This document shows positions 44,122 to 52,356 of a stretch of DNA of 64,000 nt, one piece after another. The notes under the pieces were generated by a model that was given only the letters and a program-made list of their open reading frames with translations, was not told the DNA's origin and searched no databases. The first letter of the stretch is position 1; each line of letters starts with the position of its first letter. Source of the stretch: an uncultured bacterium. GTDB taxonomy: Bacteria; Cyanobacteriota; Vampirovibrionia; Gastranaerophilales; Gastranaerophilaceae. The position numbers were made by a program, and so were the translations under genes. The stretch is from positions 186,001 to 250,000 of the forward strand of contig CADBUY010000001.1 of assembly GCA_902797965.1 (NCBI GenBank). Direction: 5' to 3'.

Positions 44122-44624
44122 GCAACAATATCTACGCCGCTGCCTGCTCTTTTGTTTAATAAAGAAACTGCTGCCTGAGAGTTTAAAAATGACAATGCTC
44201 CCATAAAGCTTTTTTTGTTTGTTAATCCGGCACGAGCTTCTCTCATTGTATCTTGAACCTGTCTAGCAGAAACTTGTTCTTGTATCATTTGGTTTTGGTT
44301 TGCCGCCTGACTAACCATGCTTTTTTGAGGGAAGCCTACTTCCTGTGCTTTTTCTTCTGCAGCTTCGACATATTCGTGTAAAGCAGTTGTTTTTTGTTCG
44401 GTAGATTGTACTGTTTCTTGAGTTTTTACTTCTTCTTGAGGCTGAGTTACAATTTGTGAAAAAGGATTATTGCTGCTGACAAAGGATTCTCTTGCAATAC
44501 TCATAACGTCAGCTTGAACATCACTTGTCATTGACTGAGCGCGTTCTCTTGCTCTTTGGAAAATCATTTGCTTTAATGATTCTGCCTCTTTTCTGTTAAC
44601 ATATGAGTTGAATTGATAGTTCAT
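44118..44624 (-). CDS. hypothetical Gln-rich helical protein
   Basis: A 168-residue hydrophilic protein (MNYQFNSYVNRKEAESLKQM...), rich in Gln, Glu, Ser and Val, with a probably disordered centre (TQPQEEVKTQETVQSTEQKT) and helical ends. No domain or signal peptide is visible. GAGGATTAT is the ribosome-binding site. Upstream (44700-44720) is TAAAGTTA followed after 11 nt by a poor -10 match, so it is at most a weak sigma-28 candidate. Function unknown. Confidence 0.6.
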   Translation of the reverse strand: MNYQFNSYVNRKEAESLKQMIFQRARERAQSMTSDVQADVMSIARESFVSSNNPFSQIVTQPQEEVKTQETVQSTEQKTTALHEYVEAAEEKAQEVGFPQKSMVSQAANQNQMIQEQVSARQVQDTMREARAGLTNKKSFMGALSFLNSQAAVSLLNKRAGSGVDIVA

Positions 44625-44938
44625 ATAATCCTCTTATATAACTCTTATACATATATAAAAACATGAGTGTTAAGAAAATTGACAATTTTTATATACTTTT
44701 TATATAAATGTTACATAACTTTACAAACCGAGTATTTTTGTTAGTAAGACAACGTAACAACTGGGGTAAGATGGTAAAGACTCCTTGTATTTACATTATA
44801 ACACATGTTTTAAAAAATTTCATTTGTATTTTTTAATATTTTATTGTACAATAATATTGCTATTTATATTTCGGCTAGTGTAAAATCTTAACAGGAAGGA
44901 TTTAACCGACCTGTTTTCTTTTTGGGTAATGGGGCAAA

Positions 44939-44968
44939 GGGGTAAATATACTGCAAAATATCTCATAA
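44939..44968 (+). repeat. 30-bp GGGGTAAATAT repeat, copy C
   Basis: GGGGTAAATATACTGCAAAA then TATCTCATAA differs from copy B (31635-31664) at three positions. Confidence 0.65.
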
Positions 44969-44976
44969 ACTTTTGC

Positions 44977-45006
44977 GATTCTTCGGCAAGGTCTCAGAAA
45001 GACAAT
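44977..45006. repeat. single arm of a GATTCTTCGG...GTCTTTC palindrome-type repeat
   Basis: GATTCTTCGGCAAGGTCTCA followed by GAAAGACAAT has the same build as the arms at 30187-30283 and 60981-61043 (GATT-type end, internal mini-hairpin, AATGAC-like end). Confidence 0.4.
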
Positions 45007-45088
45007 CTTTTATACTACTTCATCCCCAATAAAATGTAGGTTGGGATTTCTTGAAGTGCACCCACTAAAACTCTAAATAAATATATAG

Positions 45089-45535
45089 CTACCAGTCTTT
45101 TGATCCATATTCTTTATATTTATCTACTAATTTTTGGTGTGAAGTAATTATTCTTTGGTACTGATTTTGTTCTTTTTTGTCTTTGGTTGTGTCTATTAGA
45201 GCGTTATAATGTATAATTTCTTCTTTTAATTTACGGATTTTCTGCTGAATTTTTTCTCTTTTCATAAAAATTAAACCGCAATAATGGCAGTTTTCCGGAA
45301 GTTCAACAAACGGTGAAGACGGATAATTATTGCAAATGTCAGGTTTAGACGGATTTGTACACAAGTTTTCTTTTAAATAACGGCATGTGTATACATTGTT
45401 ATTTTCAGGTATAAGCATGGATTTAAACTCTTCTGTCAAAGGCATTTTTCCGTCCCAAAACAGAATGTTATTATACATATCAGCCTTAATATTTTTACAG
45501 CATGCTCCACATTTGTTACAAAAATCATTTGTCAT
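45089..45535 (-). CDS. YkgJ-type cysteine cluster protein, paralogue 2
   Basis: The 148-residue protein opens with CNKCGACCKNI, has CRYLKENLCTNPSKPDICNNYP, and a third pair CHYC near residue 88, the ligand pattern of the YkgJ/UPF0153 family. A charged coiled coil follows (KMREKIQQKIRKLKEEI type, about 95-125). It probably binds zinc or an iron centre. TATAAT (45543-45548) ends 7 nt before the ATG with no Shine-Dalgarno, suggesting a leaderless message. It differs from the other two members at 26423 and 47688 in its C-terminal coiled coil. Confidence 0.82.
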   Translation of the reverse strand: MTNDFCNKCGACCKNIKADMYNNILFWDGKMPLTEEFKSMLIPENNNVYTCRYLKENLCTNPSKPDICNNYPSSPFVELPENCHYCGLIFMKREKIQQKIRKLKEEIIHYNALIDTTKDKKEQNQYQRIITSHQKLVDKYKEYGSKDW

Positions 45536-45623
45536 ATTAATAATTATACATTTAATATAGGATGTGTAAATTATAAAAAATGTAATATTATATTACTAAC
45601 GTATATTATAGGAGATTAAAAAC

Positions 45624-46013
45624 ATGAAAAAAACAATTTTAACTTTAGGTTTAATATGCGCATTCTCAGGTTTTGCATACGCAGACGGAAACGCATTTAC
45701 ACCTCTTAATTTTAACGATACAAGCTATGGGAATGCAAGTAATGCAAAAGCAAACAGTGCTGTGAATACTATTCCTGAAGGTGAAGCTATCGGTAACGGA
45801 AATATTCAAAATGCTATTCAACAATTAGATAATGCTCAAATTGACATCAGAAATGAGCTTTTAAACGTAAAAACAAAATATGCTGATGTTGATGCGCAAT
45901 ACAAACTTATTAAAACAGAAAGAGCTTCTTTGAAAAAACAAGTAAGAACTGTAGAAAGAAGAATTAAAGAAATTGATAAAGCAAAAGAAAAAATCAGAAA
46001 AAATATGCTTTAA
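45624..46013 (+). CDS. exported coiled-coil protein
   Basis: A 129-residue protein with a signal peptide (MKKTILTLGLICAFSGFAYA), an Asn/Ala-rich linker (NDTSYGNASNAKANSAVNT) and a long basic coiled coil at the C-terminus (about 68-127: QLDNAQIDIRNELLNVKTKY, then AQYKLIKTERASLKKQV). It is likely periplasmic and may tether or space other envelope components, but no family is known to me. AGGAG precedes the ATG. A terminator follows at 46036-46070. Confidence 0.7.
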   Translation: MKKTILTLGLICAFSGFAYADGNAFTPLNFNDTSYGNASNAKANSAVNTIPEGEAIGNGNIQNAIQQLDNAQIDIRNELLNVKTKYADVDAQYKLIKTERASLKKQVRTVERRIKEIDKAKEKIRKNML

Positions 46014-46035
46014 TAAAGTTAACAAATTTTAACAA

Positions 46036-46070
46036 AAAGTGCGAAGAAGCAGATTGTTTCTTCGCACTTT
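46036..46070 (+). terminator. rho-independent terminator after the exported coiled-coil gene
   Basis: AAAGTGCGAAGAA and TTCTTCGCACTTT form a 13-bp stem with a 9-nt loop. Confidence 0.85.
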
Positions 46071-46159
46071 AGTATTTCTGCAAAATATCATACATACAGA
46101 TGATAACAAAATAAGAAATATATATGATAATTAAAGAAAATAATTGGGGAGATTGGGGC

Positions 46160-46495
46160 ATGTTTAACAATATCAACGATAACAACCTGCTACAATTTAA
46201 TAACACAAATAACGTAATTAACCTTGCTAATGTTCGTTCTTCTATGCAAAGAAGCGGATATGCAAACAATCCTTATGTTGATAAAACGGAAATCTCTGCT
46301 AATGCAATGCAATTATTCCAGAGAGATTTAGATATTAAAAAGTTTACAAAAATTGCTTCAGAAAATCCTGAAGACCTGTCATATATGGAAAAAATACAAG
46401 AATTGTTTTCAAATGGTGTGGTTGACCCATTTGAGGAAGATGTATTATCCGAACTTGTAACAAATTCTAAATTGTGGGATGATTTAAACTCATAA
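46160..46495 (+). CDS. hypothetical Asn-rich protein
   Basis: A 111-residue protein starting MFNNINDNNLLQFNNTNNVI, very rich in Asn at its N-terminus, then a helical acidic C-terminal half (LSYMEKIQELFSNGVVDPFE). The frame extends to 46124, but GGGGAGATTGGGG upstream of ATG 46160 supports the shorter form. No known domain. It lies 18 bp before the TPR gene, which has its own -10 box. Confidence 0.6.
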   Translation: MFNNINDNNLLQFNNTNNVINLANVRSSMQRSGYANNPYVDKTEISANAMQLFQRDLDIKKFTKIASENPEDLSYMEKIQELFSNGVVDPFEEDVLSELVTNSKLWDDLNS

Positions 46496-46513
46496 ATATG
46501 ATAGAATACTGGT

Positions 46514-47686
46514 ATGGTATCGTCTGATTATTATATAGCTGATAACTCTGATATGGAGGAAAAGAAACTTGAGGCTGCCCGGAATCACTACATGAGCGGA
46601 GATTATCAGGCTGCTTTAAAACTGTATATGAGTTTAATTAATACAAGTATTTCATACAAACTCTATCACAGAATTGGTAAATGCTACTATAAAATGGGGG
46701 ATACTAGTAAGGCAGAGGAATATTTTTTAAAGTCAATCGGGTTAGAAAAAGGCGAAAATCCGTCATACATTTATCTTGGTAATATCAACTATAAAAAAGA
46801 AGATTTAAAAAAAGCTATATATTATTGGGTGTGTGCTTTTGCATACAAACCTGAAGATGAAAATGTCTGTCTCAATTTGGCAACTTCATATTTTTCCTGC
46901 GGGATGAAGTTTCAGTCAATTTTTTATTATGAAAAATATCTTAAATACGCACAGAATAAAGGCGAATCATATTCTGCCGTTAAAAAGAGTCTGGATGAAT
47001 ATACAAAAATCGGTAATGATTTTTTGCAAAAAGCAAAATTGTCAATATCAAGAAAAGACTACAAAACAGCTATTGAATTTTTAACTTTTGCATACAAAAA
47101 CATACCTACAAGTTATGAAATTAACTTGTTGCTCGGAACAGCGTATCTTGCAGAAAATGATAATATGCACTCAATGATTTATTTAAAACAGGCATATTGT
47201 ATAGATTCAAAGTCAATAGAAGTTTTACAAATGCTAACATCCACATTTATCAATCTAGGTGATTATACTGCTGCATATTGTGCGTTACAAAGAATTTTAC
47301 CTCTTGTTATCAATAATCAGGAAGAATACCTGAGTACAATGAAAATTATTAAAGAGCTTAATTCGACTTTTGATGAACAGAGTTATATCGGTCATAAAGA
47401 ATGGGGTGATAATTATTACAGGGAAAATAATTTCCATTTTGCTCTGTTTGAATACGAAAATTGTACACTGCTTAACGACAGAATGAAAGAAGAATTAAAA
47501 GATAAAATTGACAGAATAAGAATGTTTATAAACCCCGAGGCGTATATTATTAAAACCAGCATGGAAAAAGGTAACAGAATGTATCAAGATGGAAATTATA
47601 AAGGTGCACAAAAATATTTTACAAAAGTAATTCAGTTATCTGACCCAGAATCTACTGAATACAAGCTGGCAAAATCAAGAGTTTAA
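46514..47686 (+). CDS. TPR-repeat protein
   Basis: The 390 residues are almost entirely tetratricopeptide-like helical pairs, clearest at AARNHYMSGDYQAALKLYMS, RIGKCYYKMGDTSKAEEYFL, YLGNINYKKEDLKKAIYYW and again at GNRMYQDGNYKGAQKYFTKV. There is no signal peptide, so it is probably a cytoplasmic scaffold. No Shine-Dalgarno is present: TAGAAT (46502-46507, extended by TGA) ends exactly 6 nt before the ATG. The YkgJ-type gene follows after 1 bp, so the two are one operon and may act together. Confidence 0.85.
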   Translation: MVSSDYYIADNSDMEEKKLEAARNHYMSGDYQAALKLYMSLINTSISYKLYHRIGKCYYKMGDTSKAEEYFLKSIGLEKGENPSYIYLGNINYKKEDLKKAIYYWVCAFAYKPEDENVCLNLATSYFSCGMKFQSIFYYEKYLKYAQNKGESYSAVKKSLDEYTKIGNDFLQKAKLSISRKDYKTAIEFLTFAYKNIPTSYEINLLLGTAYLAENDNMHSMIYLKQAYCIDSKSIEVLQMLTSTFINLGDYTAAYCALQRILPLVINNQEEYLSTMKIIKELNSTFDEQSYIGHKEWGDNYYRENNFHFALFEYENCTLLNDRMKEELKDKIDRIRMFINPEAYIIKTSMEKGNRMYQDGNYKGAQKYFTKVIQLSDPESTEYKLAKSRV

Positions 47687-47687
47687 A

Positions 47688-48101
47688 ATGTTTAAGATAA
47701 TCAAAAAATGGTTTTATTTGTATGTTCTGAAGCGAAAATATTATAGAGTCGGTTCTTGCAATGCTTGCGGCAGGTGTTGTCAAAAAATTTATGTTAAACA
47801 CAAACAGGTTATACAGACAGAAGCTGAATTTGAAAGACTTAAAAGGCAGCATTCATTTTATACATATCTGAAAGTTGTTGATAAAGACGAGACAGGACTT
47901 GTTTTTGAATGTGAAAATCTTGATAAAGAAACAAAAAAATGCAAAATACATAGGAAACGACCCGGAATATGCAGAAGATATCCTCAGGAAGAACTTTTTA
48001 ACATGGGCGGAACTCTTGCAGAGCATTGTGGTTACAAACTTATTCCCATAGAAAGTTTTGAAGAAGTCTTTGACAGGGTGAAACAAAAACAAAAAAAATA
48101 A
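47688..48101 (+). CDS. YkgJ-type cysteine cluster protein, paralogue 3
   Basis: A 137-residue protein with CNACGRCCQKIYV near residue 21 and a second cluster (FECENLDKETKKCKIHRKRP, then GICRRYP and HCGY), the YkgJ/UPF0153 pattern. The N-terminus is basic and hydrophobic (MFKIIKKWFYLYVLKRKYYR). It starts 1 bp after the TPR gene, without a Shine-Dalgarno of its own, so it is probably translated by coupling. Together with 26423 and 45089 it makes three family members in 22 kb. Confidence 0.85.
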   Translation: MFKIIKKWFYLYVLKRKYYRVGSCNACGRCCQKIYVKHKQVIQTEAEFERLKRQHSFYTYLKVVDKDETGLVFECENLDKETKKCKIHRKRPGICRRYPQEELFNMGGTLAEHCGYKLIPIESFEEVFDRVKQKQKK

Positions 48102-48103
48102 TT

Positions 48104-48451
48104 TTAAGATTTTTGACCTTCTTCAGCTTGAGTATCATTTACCTCAAGTTGGGCGTTTTGCCATAAGTTTTTTAACTTATCTTTTATTCCAATTCGTCCA
48201 AACCATTTGTATACAAATCTTTCTTCATATCCCAAACCACCATTTAATTTCATACAGTCATTCAGTGAAAAAACAGCTTCAGATATAGTTATACGGACAC
48301 AAAAATGAGGCTGTTCATACTTGGATAAGTCGCACCAAATTTTTAAATTGTTATACTTTGCAACATTAGCAGTCCTGATGTTGTGAGCATCTGACTGCTC
48401 CTGAATCATGAAAGTTTTTAGACTGTCTTCCAAATCTTTAAATGTAGCCAT
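48104..48451 (-). CDS. hypothetical protein
   Basis: A 115-residue protein (MATFKDLEDSLKTFMIQEQSD...) with a possible small alpha/beta domain (NLKIWCDLSKYEQPHFCVRI, then ISEAVFSLNDCMKLNGG) and a charged C-terminus. I do not recognise it. AAGGATGTT is the ribosome-binding site. It is 9 bp downstream of the DUF711 gene on the same strand and so is probably in its operon. Confidence 0.65.
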   Translation of the reverse strand: MATFKDLEDSLKTFMIQEQSDAHNIRTANVAKYNNLKIWCDLSKYEQPHFCVRITISEAVFSLNDCMKLNGGLGYEERFVYKWFGRIGIKDKLKNLWQNAQLEVNDTQAEEGQKS

Positions 48452-48460
48452 AACATCCTT

Positions 48461-49828
48461 TTAATTATTTAAACTGTGTATAGGGGCAGGAATTCTACCG
48501 CCTCTTGTAACAAAATCCTCTGATGACAATTTGTTTACAGGCATAATAGGAGCTTCTCCAAGGAGTCCGCCGTATACTATTTTATCACCATACGTTTTAT
48601 TGGGTGCAGGTATAATTCTAACAGCTGTAGTTTTTTTGTTTATCATACCAATTGCCATTTCATCAGCTATCATTCCTGCAATCGTGGTACTTGGTGTATC
48701 CCCCGGTATTGCTATCATATCGAGACCAACAGAGCATACACAAGTCATTGCTTCCAATTTATCAAAAGTCAAATGACCTTTTGATGTGGCTTCAATCATG
48801 CCGGCATCTTCAGAAACAGGAATAAAAGCTCCTGACAATCCTCCAACATACGAACTTGCCATAATACCGCCTTTTTTGACAGCATCATTTAACATTGCAA
48901 GAGCGGCAGTTGTGCCATGAGCACCGGCATGTTCAAGTCCCATTGCCTGAAAAATTTGGGCAACACTGTCACCAATAGCAGGCGTCGGTGCAAGCGATAA
49001 ATCAATTACTCCAAAAGGAACATTAAGCATCTTAGCAAGTCTTCTCCCGATAAGTTCACCTGTTCCTGTAATTTTGTATGCAGTTTGTTTAATTTTGTTG
49101 GATAATACACCTAAATCTGCTTTTCTGTCTAAATCGGTAATCGCCGCTCTGACAACTCCGGGGCCGGAAACTCCAATATTTAAAGCACATTCCGGTTCTC
49201 CATATCCACAATAAGCACCTGCCATAAACGGATTATCACCAACTGAATTACAGAAAACCACAAGTTTTGCAGCGCCAATACCGTCTTTTTCAGCAGTAAG
49301 TTCTGCTGATTTTTTTATGGTGTCTGCCATTTTTAAAATGGCATCCATATTTATGCCTGCCTTTGATGTCGCAACATTAACTGACGAACACATTCTTTCT
49401 GTTGAAGCAAGAGCTTCAGGAATAGAATTAATAAGTGCAATATCACCTTGCGTGCAACCTTTTTCTACCAGTGCAGAAAATCCTCCGATAAAATCAATTC
49501 CAAGATTTTTAGCACTGCCATCCAGTGTTTGAGCAATCTTGATATAGTCTTTTTCTTTGCAGGATTCTCCGACCAATGAGATTGGTGTAACAGAAATTCG
49601 TTTATTTACAATCGGAATAGAATAATCATTCTCCAGTTCGTTTGCATATTTTACAAGATTGGAAGCATATTTATCCAGTTTATACTTTATCTTGTCACAT
49701 ACAGCATTAACATCCTCTGATAAGCAGTCACGCAAACTTATTGCAAGCGTTACAGTCCTTATATCAAAGTTGTAAAGCTTTATCATATTTATAGTTTCAA
49801 GAATTAAATTTTCGTCAAAAACAGTCAT
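48461..49828 (-). CDS. PFL/UPF0210 (DUF711) family protein
   Basis: The 455 residues match the DUF711 family, structurally related to glycyl-radical (pyruvate-formate-lyase-like) barrels though usually without a radical glycine. Recognisable stretches are [56 protein letters not shown] and [18 protein letters not shown]. The function is not established. In many genomes it follows an ACT-domain gene, but none is adjacent here. No Shine-Dalgarno is evident: TATACT (49836-49841, extended by TGA) ends 7 nt before the ATG, suggesting a leaderless message. Confidence 0.9.
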   Translation of the reverse strand: MTVFDENLILETINMIKLYNFDIRTVTLAISLRDCLSEDVNAVCDKIKYKLDKYASNLVKYANELENDYSIPIVNKRISVTPISLVGESCKEKDYIKIAQTLDGSAKNLGIDFIGGFSALVEKGCTQGDIALINSIPEALASTERMCSSVNVATSKAGINMDAILKMADTIKKSAELTAEKDGIGAAKLVVFCNSVGDNPFMAGAYCGYGEPECALNIGVSGPGVVRAAITDLDRKADLGVLSNKIKQTAYKITGTGELIGRRLAKMLNVPFGVIDLSLAPTPAIGDSVAQIFQAMGLEHAGAHGTTAALAMLNDAVKKGGIMASSYVGGLSGAFIPVSEDAGMIEATSKGHLTFDKLEAMTCVCSVGLDMIAIPGDTPSTTIAGMIADEMAIGMINKKTTAVRIIPAPNKTYGDKIVYGGLLGEAPIMPVNKLSSEDFVTRGGRIPAPIHSLNN

Positions 49829-50009
49829 TAAGTATAGTATATCATATTATGTGTATAACTCAAATGGATACCGTTTTTAAATAAATTATTTGTAACAAGT
49901 TTGTTTACAAAACTTAATAATTAAAATTGAAAATAGCAATTTTTTATTTTTTAGTGACTTTATATATATACAAGATATCAAAAGTAATTACATAATAAAG
50001 GAGAAATAT

Positions 50010-50198
50010 ATGGCTAGAGTACTAATTTCAATGCCTGAAGATTTTTTAGGTAAGATTGATCAAGTAGCAGAGGGTGAAAACAGAACTCGTTCAGAGCTTA
50101 TCAGAGAAGCTCTAAGAACTTATATGTATAAAAGCAGAGTAAAATCTAATACTCTTGCAAATAAAAACGCAGCTATACTGGAAGCTCTGTTAGATTAG
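50010..50198 (+). CDS. ribbon-helix-helix (CopG/MetJ-type) DNA-binding protein
   Basis: The 62-residue protein has the RHH fold: beta strand ARVLISMPEDFLGKIDQVA, then helices with RTRSELIREALRTYM. Such proteins are often antitoxins or small repressors, and no toxin gene is present immediately downstream or upstream. AAAGGAGAAATAT is a strong ribosome-binding site. An unusually structured 3' region (50199-50347) follows. The nearby upstream TTTGTAACAAGTTTGTTTAC is palindromic and could bind the protein itself. Confidence 0.85.
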   Translation: MARVLISMPEDFLGKIDQVAEGENRTRSELIREALRTYMYKSRVKSNTLANKNAAILEALLD

Positions 50199-50347
50199 AA
50201 TTAATCTAATAGGCTTTCGCGGGAAGCAAAAGGAAAAGGAGCGGTTGAGTATAATCACCGCAAAAGATAACAACGGAAAGTTATCTTTGGATTAAAAGGA
50301 AAATTAGGGTAATTTTAAAAGCCGTTTTTATTAAAAACGGCTTTTTT
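50199..50347 (+). ncRNA. structured 3' region/possible small RNA after the RHH gene
   Basis: Within 149 bp there are three hairpins: GCGGT/ACCGC (stem of 5), AAAGATAAC/GTTATCTTT (perfect 9-bp stem with an 8-nt loop) and a terminator. Stretches such as CGCGGGAAGCAAAAGGAAAA are purine-rich and contain no reading frame. This could be a stable 3' UTR-derived RNA. No known RNA family is recognised. Confidence 0.3.
50317..50347 (+). terminator. rho-independent terminator after the RHH gene
   Basis: AAAAGCCGTTTTTA and TAAAAACGGCTTTTTT form a long stem with T-run. It touches the 3' end of the acetolactate synthase gene and probably serves both strands. Confidence 0.85.
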
Positions 50348-51965
50348 ATATTTCTTCAAAAGAATCAATCATAATATCAATAATTGCAGTTCCTTTGTAT
50401 TCAATAGCCTTGTTTATAGCAGGTATAAGCTCGTTTTTGTTGGTTACACGAATTGCAAATAAATCGTACGCTTCTGCAATTTTTACAAAATCAGGGTTGG
50501 TCATTTCCACCTGATAACGATTGTTGTATATTTTTTCCTGCATTTGGCGAACCATGCCCAGATAGCCGTTGTTCATAATAATTATTTTTATTGGAATATT
50601 ATGTTCTCTGCATGTGGCAAGTTCTTGCAGATTCATTTGGAAAGAACCGTCACCTGTAATATTAATGATTAAATTATCAGGATTTGAAATATATGCTCCG
50701 ATTGCAGCAGGCAAACCGTAACCCATTGTTCCCAGACCGCCTGATGTAATAAATTTTCTCGGTTCGTTGAAGTTAAAGAACTGAGCTGTAAGCATTTGAT
50801 GCTGTCCTACATCAGTTACTATTATTGGTGAATATTGTCTTGTATGTTCTGACAAGGTTGCAAGAACGTATGATGAATGCAAACAGTCCTGCGAGCTGTT
50901 ATCTGCAATAAATTCTTCTTTTATTGCAAAAACCTGATTTAACCAATCTGAACTTATTTTGTATGATAGTTTTTGACTCAGATATTGTTGAATAAAGTCT
51001 TGAACATCAGCTTTAATCTGTAATTCAAAATTATCTGAAATCAAGTTCAAGTTAATGCTGACGATTTTAGTATTTGAGCCGAAATTTGTTTTTTTGCAGG
51101 TTGAACGGTCAGAAAAAGCTGCTCCGAATGAAATTAGCAAGTCGCAATTATTCATTATGGTATTCGCGGCATACGTTCCGTTTATACCAATCATGCCCAT
51201 ATACAGTTTATCTTCTGACGGATAAATGCCAATGCCCATGAGTGTAGAAACAAGAGGTATATTGTATTTTTCGATAAATTCCTTTATTTCATTGGAGGCA
51301 TTTGTTGCACCGCCACCAACAAGAACAAGCGGTTTTTTAGCTTCTGATAAAAGTTTGTTCAGTTTTTCAATTGCTTTAGAATAATTTTTTGTTTTGGTGT
51401 CGTTTTCTATGATATTGATATGTTTGCTTTGGTATTCGGCTTCAAGAATATTTCTTGGCAGAGCAATTACTACAGGTCCTTTAACGCCTGTGTTTGCGAG
51501 ATAAAAAGCTTCTTCAAGAATTTGTTTAATATCATCTTTTTCGGTTAGCTTATAAACTTTTTTTGCGCAAGATTCAGTCATTGATACTATATCAACACTC
51601 TGAAAAATCTTTCCGTTACCGCTTGTTGTAGGTACGTCACCTGCTAAAACTACAAGCGGAGTTGAATCTGTAAAAGCGTTTGCAATGCCTGTTATTGTGT
51701 TTGTGAACCCCGGGCCGGATGTTACAAGAACAACTCCAACTTTTCCGCTGGTTCTTGCGTATCCTTCGGCTGCGTGGAGTGCAGCTTGCTCATGGCGAAC
51801 CAGATAATGCGTAATCTCTTTGGAATTGGAAAGTTCGTTGTAAATACTTAATACTGATGCACCGGGGTAACCAAAGATGCTATCAACGCCAAGTTGTGAA
51901 AGAGTGTCCACAAGTGCTCCGGCATTAGTATTAGTGTGTGTTCTGTTTTTAGCCTGAATATTCAT
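50346..51965 (-). CDS. ilvB: acetolactate synthase large subunit (AHAS)
   Basis: A ThDP-dependent enzyme condensing pyruvate to acetolactate in branched-chain amino acid synthesis. The 539 residues have GYPGASVLSIYNEL, the catalytic glutamate in YLVRHEQAALHAAEGYAR (split here: HEQAALHAAEGYAR), the FAD region, and the ThDP site GDGSFQMNLQELAT...IIMNN. The conserved VRQWQ reads VRQMQ, a Trp-to-Met change at the site tied to 2-ketobutyrate preference and herbicide binding. No ilvN small subunit is adjacent. ATG 51965 is chosen over a TTG at 51986; TATAAT ends 9 nt before it, so the leader is very short or absent. Confidence 0.92.
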   Translation of the reverse strand: MNIQAKNRTHTNTNAGALVDTLSQLGVDSIFGYPGASVLSIYNELSNSKEITHYLVRHEQAALHAAEGYARTSGKVGVVLVTSGPGFTNTITGIANAFTDSTPLVVLAGDVPTTSGNGKIFQSVDIVSMTESCAKKVYKLTEKDDIKQILEEAFYLANTGVKGPVVIALPRNILEAEYQSKHINIIENDTKTKNYSKAIEKLNKLLSEAKKPLVLVGGGATNASNEIKEFIEKYNIPLVSTLMGIGIYPSEDKLYMGMIGINGTYAANTIMNNCDLLISFGAAFSDRSTCKKTNFGSNTKIVSINLNLISDNFELQIKADVQDFIQQYLSQKLSYKISSDWLNQVFAIKEEFIADNSSQDCLHSSYVLATLSEHTRQYSPIIVTDVGQHQMLTAQFFNFNEPRKFITSGGLGTMGYGLPAAIGAYISNPDNLIINITGDGSFQMNLQELATCREHNIPIKIIIMNNGYLGMVRQMQEKIYNNRYQVEMTNPDFVKIAEAYDLFAIRVTNKNELIPAINKAIEYKGTAIIDIMIDSFEEI

Positions 51966-52128
51966 AGCAAAGACATTATAACGCAATAAAGAAATTTAGT
52001 ATATATAATAATACTTGATTTTTAACTTTGTTTAAGATAATATTTTCATGCACTTCGCCTATAAATATAGTACAGCTATGTAATATGACTAGATTTTGCG
52101 GATAGTGTTGAAAACCAAATATAGTTAT

Positions 52129-52206
52129 CGGGATGTAGCGCAGTTTGACTCTGCCGATCGAAGAGGTGACTAAATGTCACGTCTGAGGGAGAGGTAGCAC
52201 TTCGCT
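52129..52206 (+). pseudogene. tRNA-Pro remnant, copy 1, split by a 46-bp insert
   Basis: CGGGATGTAGCGCAGTTTG (52129-52147) is the 5' half of the intact tRNA-Pro, then a 46-bp palindromic sequence intervenes (52148-52193), then GTAGCACTTCGCT resumes the tRNA before the homology ends. Upstream flanking sequence (TTGAAAA...ATATAGTTATCGGG) also resembles that of the intact gene. Confidence 0.75.
52148..52193. repeat. 46-bp palindromic insert, copy 1
   Basis: ACTCTGCCGATCGAAGAGGT, then GACTAAATGTCACGTCTGAG and GGAGAG. The core GTGAC-TAAAT-GTCAC is a perfect hairpin, and CTCT/AGAG close the outside. One base differs from copy 2. Confidence 0.75.
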
Positions 52207-52239
52207 CACCGACAAAACTTGAAAATTGAATAAAAATAT

Positions 52240-52316
52240 CGGGATGTAGCGCAGCTTGGTAGCGCACTTCGCTTGGGACGAAGGGGTCGCACGTTCGAAT
52301 CGTGTCATCCCGACCA
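52240..52316 (+). tRNA. tRNA-Pro (UGG anticodon), CCA encoded
   Basis: CGGGATG pairs with CATCCCG as a 7-bp acceptor stem; the D arm is GCGC...GCGC; the anticodon stem CTTCG/CGAAG holds loop CTTGGGA with anticodon TGG; the T arm is GCACG-TTCGAAT-CGTGT; the 3' end is ACCA, with CCA in the genome. Length is 77 nt. A terminator follows directly. Confidence 0.97.
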
Positions 52317-52320
52317 TTTA

Positions 52321-52354
52321 AAAAAGAACTTATCGAATGGTAGGTTCTTTTTTG
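52321..52354 (+). terminator. terminator of tRNA-Pro
   Basis: AAAAAAGAAC and GTTCTTTTTT form a 10-bp stem with a T-run. A related stem (AAAAGAACTC / GGGTTCTTTT) follows the 3' end of the second remnant at 52510-52542. Confidence 0.85.
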
Positions 52355-52356
52355 TT

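Larger units (their letters stand above)
44625..45088. other. 464-bp intergenic region with dispersed repeats
   Basis: No convincing gene or RNA was found. The region is very AT-rich at the left; the right half holds copy C of the 30-bp repeat (44939-44968) and, 8 bp later, one arm of a palindrome-type repeat (44977-45006). A 36-codon frame from 44930 covers both but lacks a ribosome-binding site. Confidence 0.5.

Noticed and set aside
44700..44740. Fourth sigma-28-type promoter upstream of the 44118-44624 gene
   Set aside because: TAAAGTTA is acceptable, but the -10 at the correct distance matches only three of eight positions.
44930..45040. 36-codon frame starting MGQRGKYTAKYLINFC
   Set aside because: No Shine-Dalgarno or -10 box and it is made up largely of two dispersed repeats; other copies of the repeat are not open in this frame.
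44625..45088. Possible 6S, 4.5S or RNase P RNA in the long gap
   Set aside because: None of the conserved core sequences of these RNAs could be seen.
52076..52267. 63-codon minus-strand frame across the tRNA-Pro remnants
   Set aside because: It is the antisense translation of duplicated tRNA-like sequence (TALHPDNYIWFS arises from the tRNA 5' half twice).
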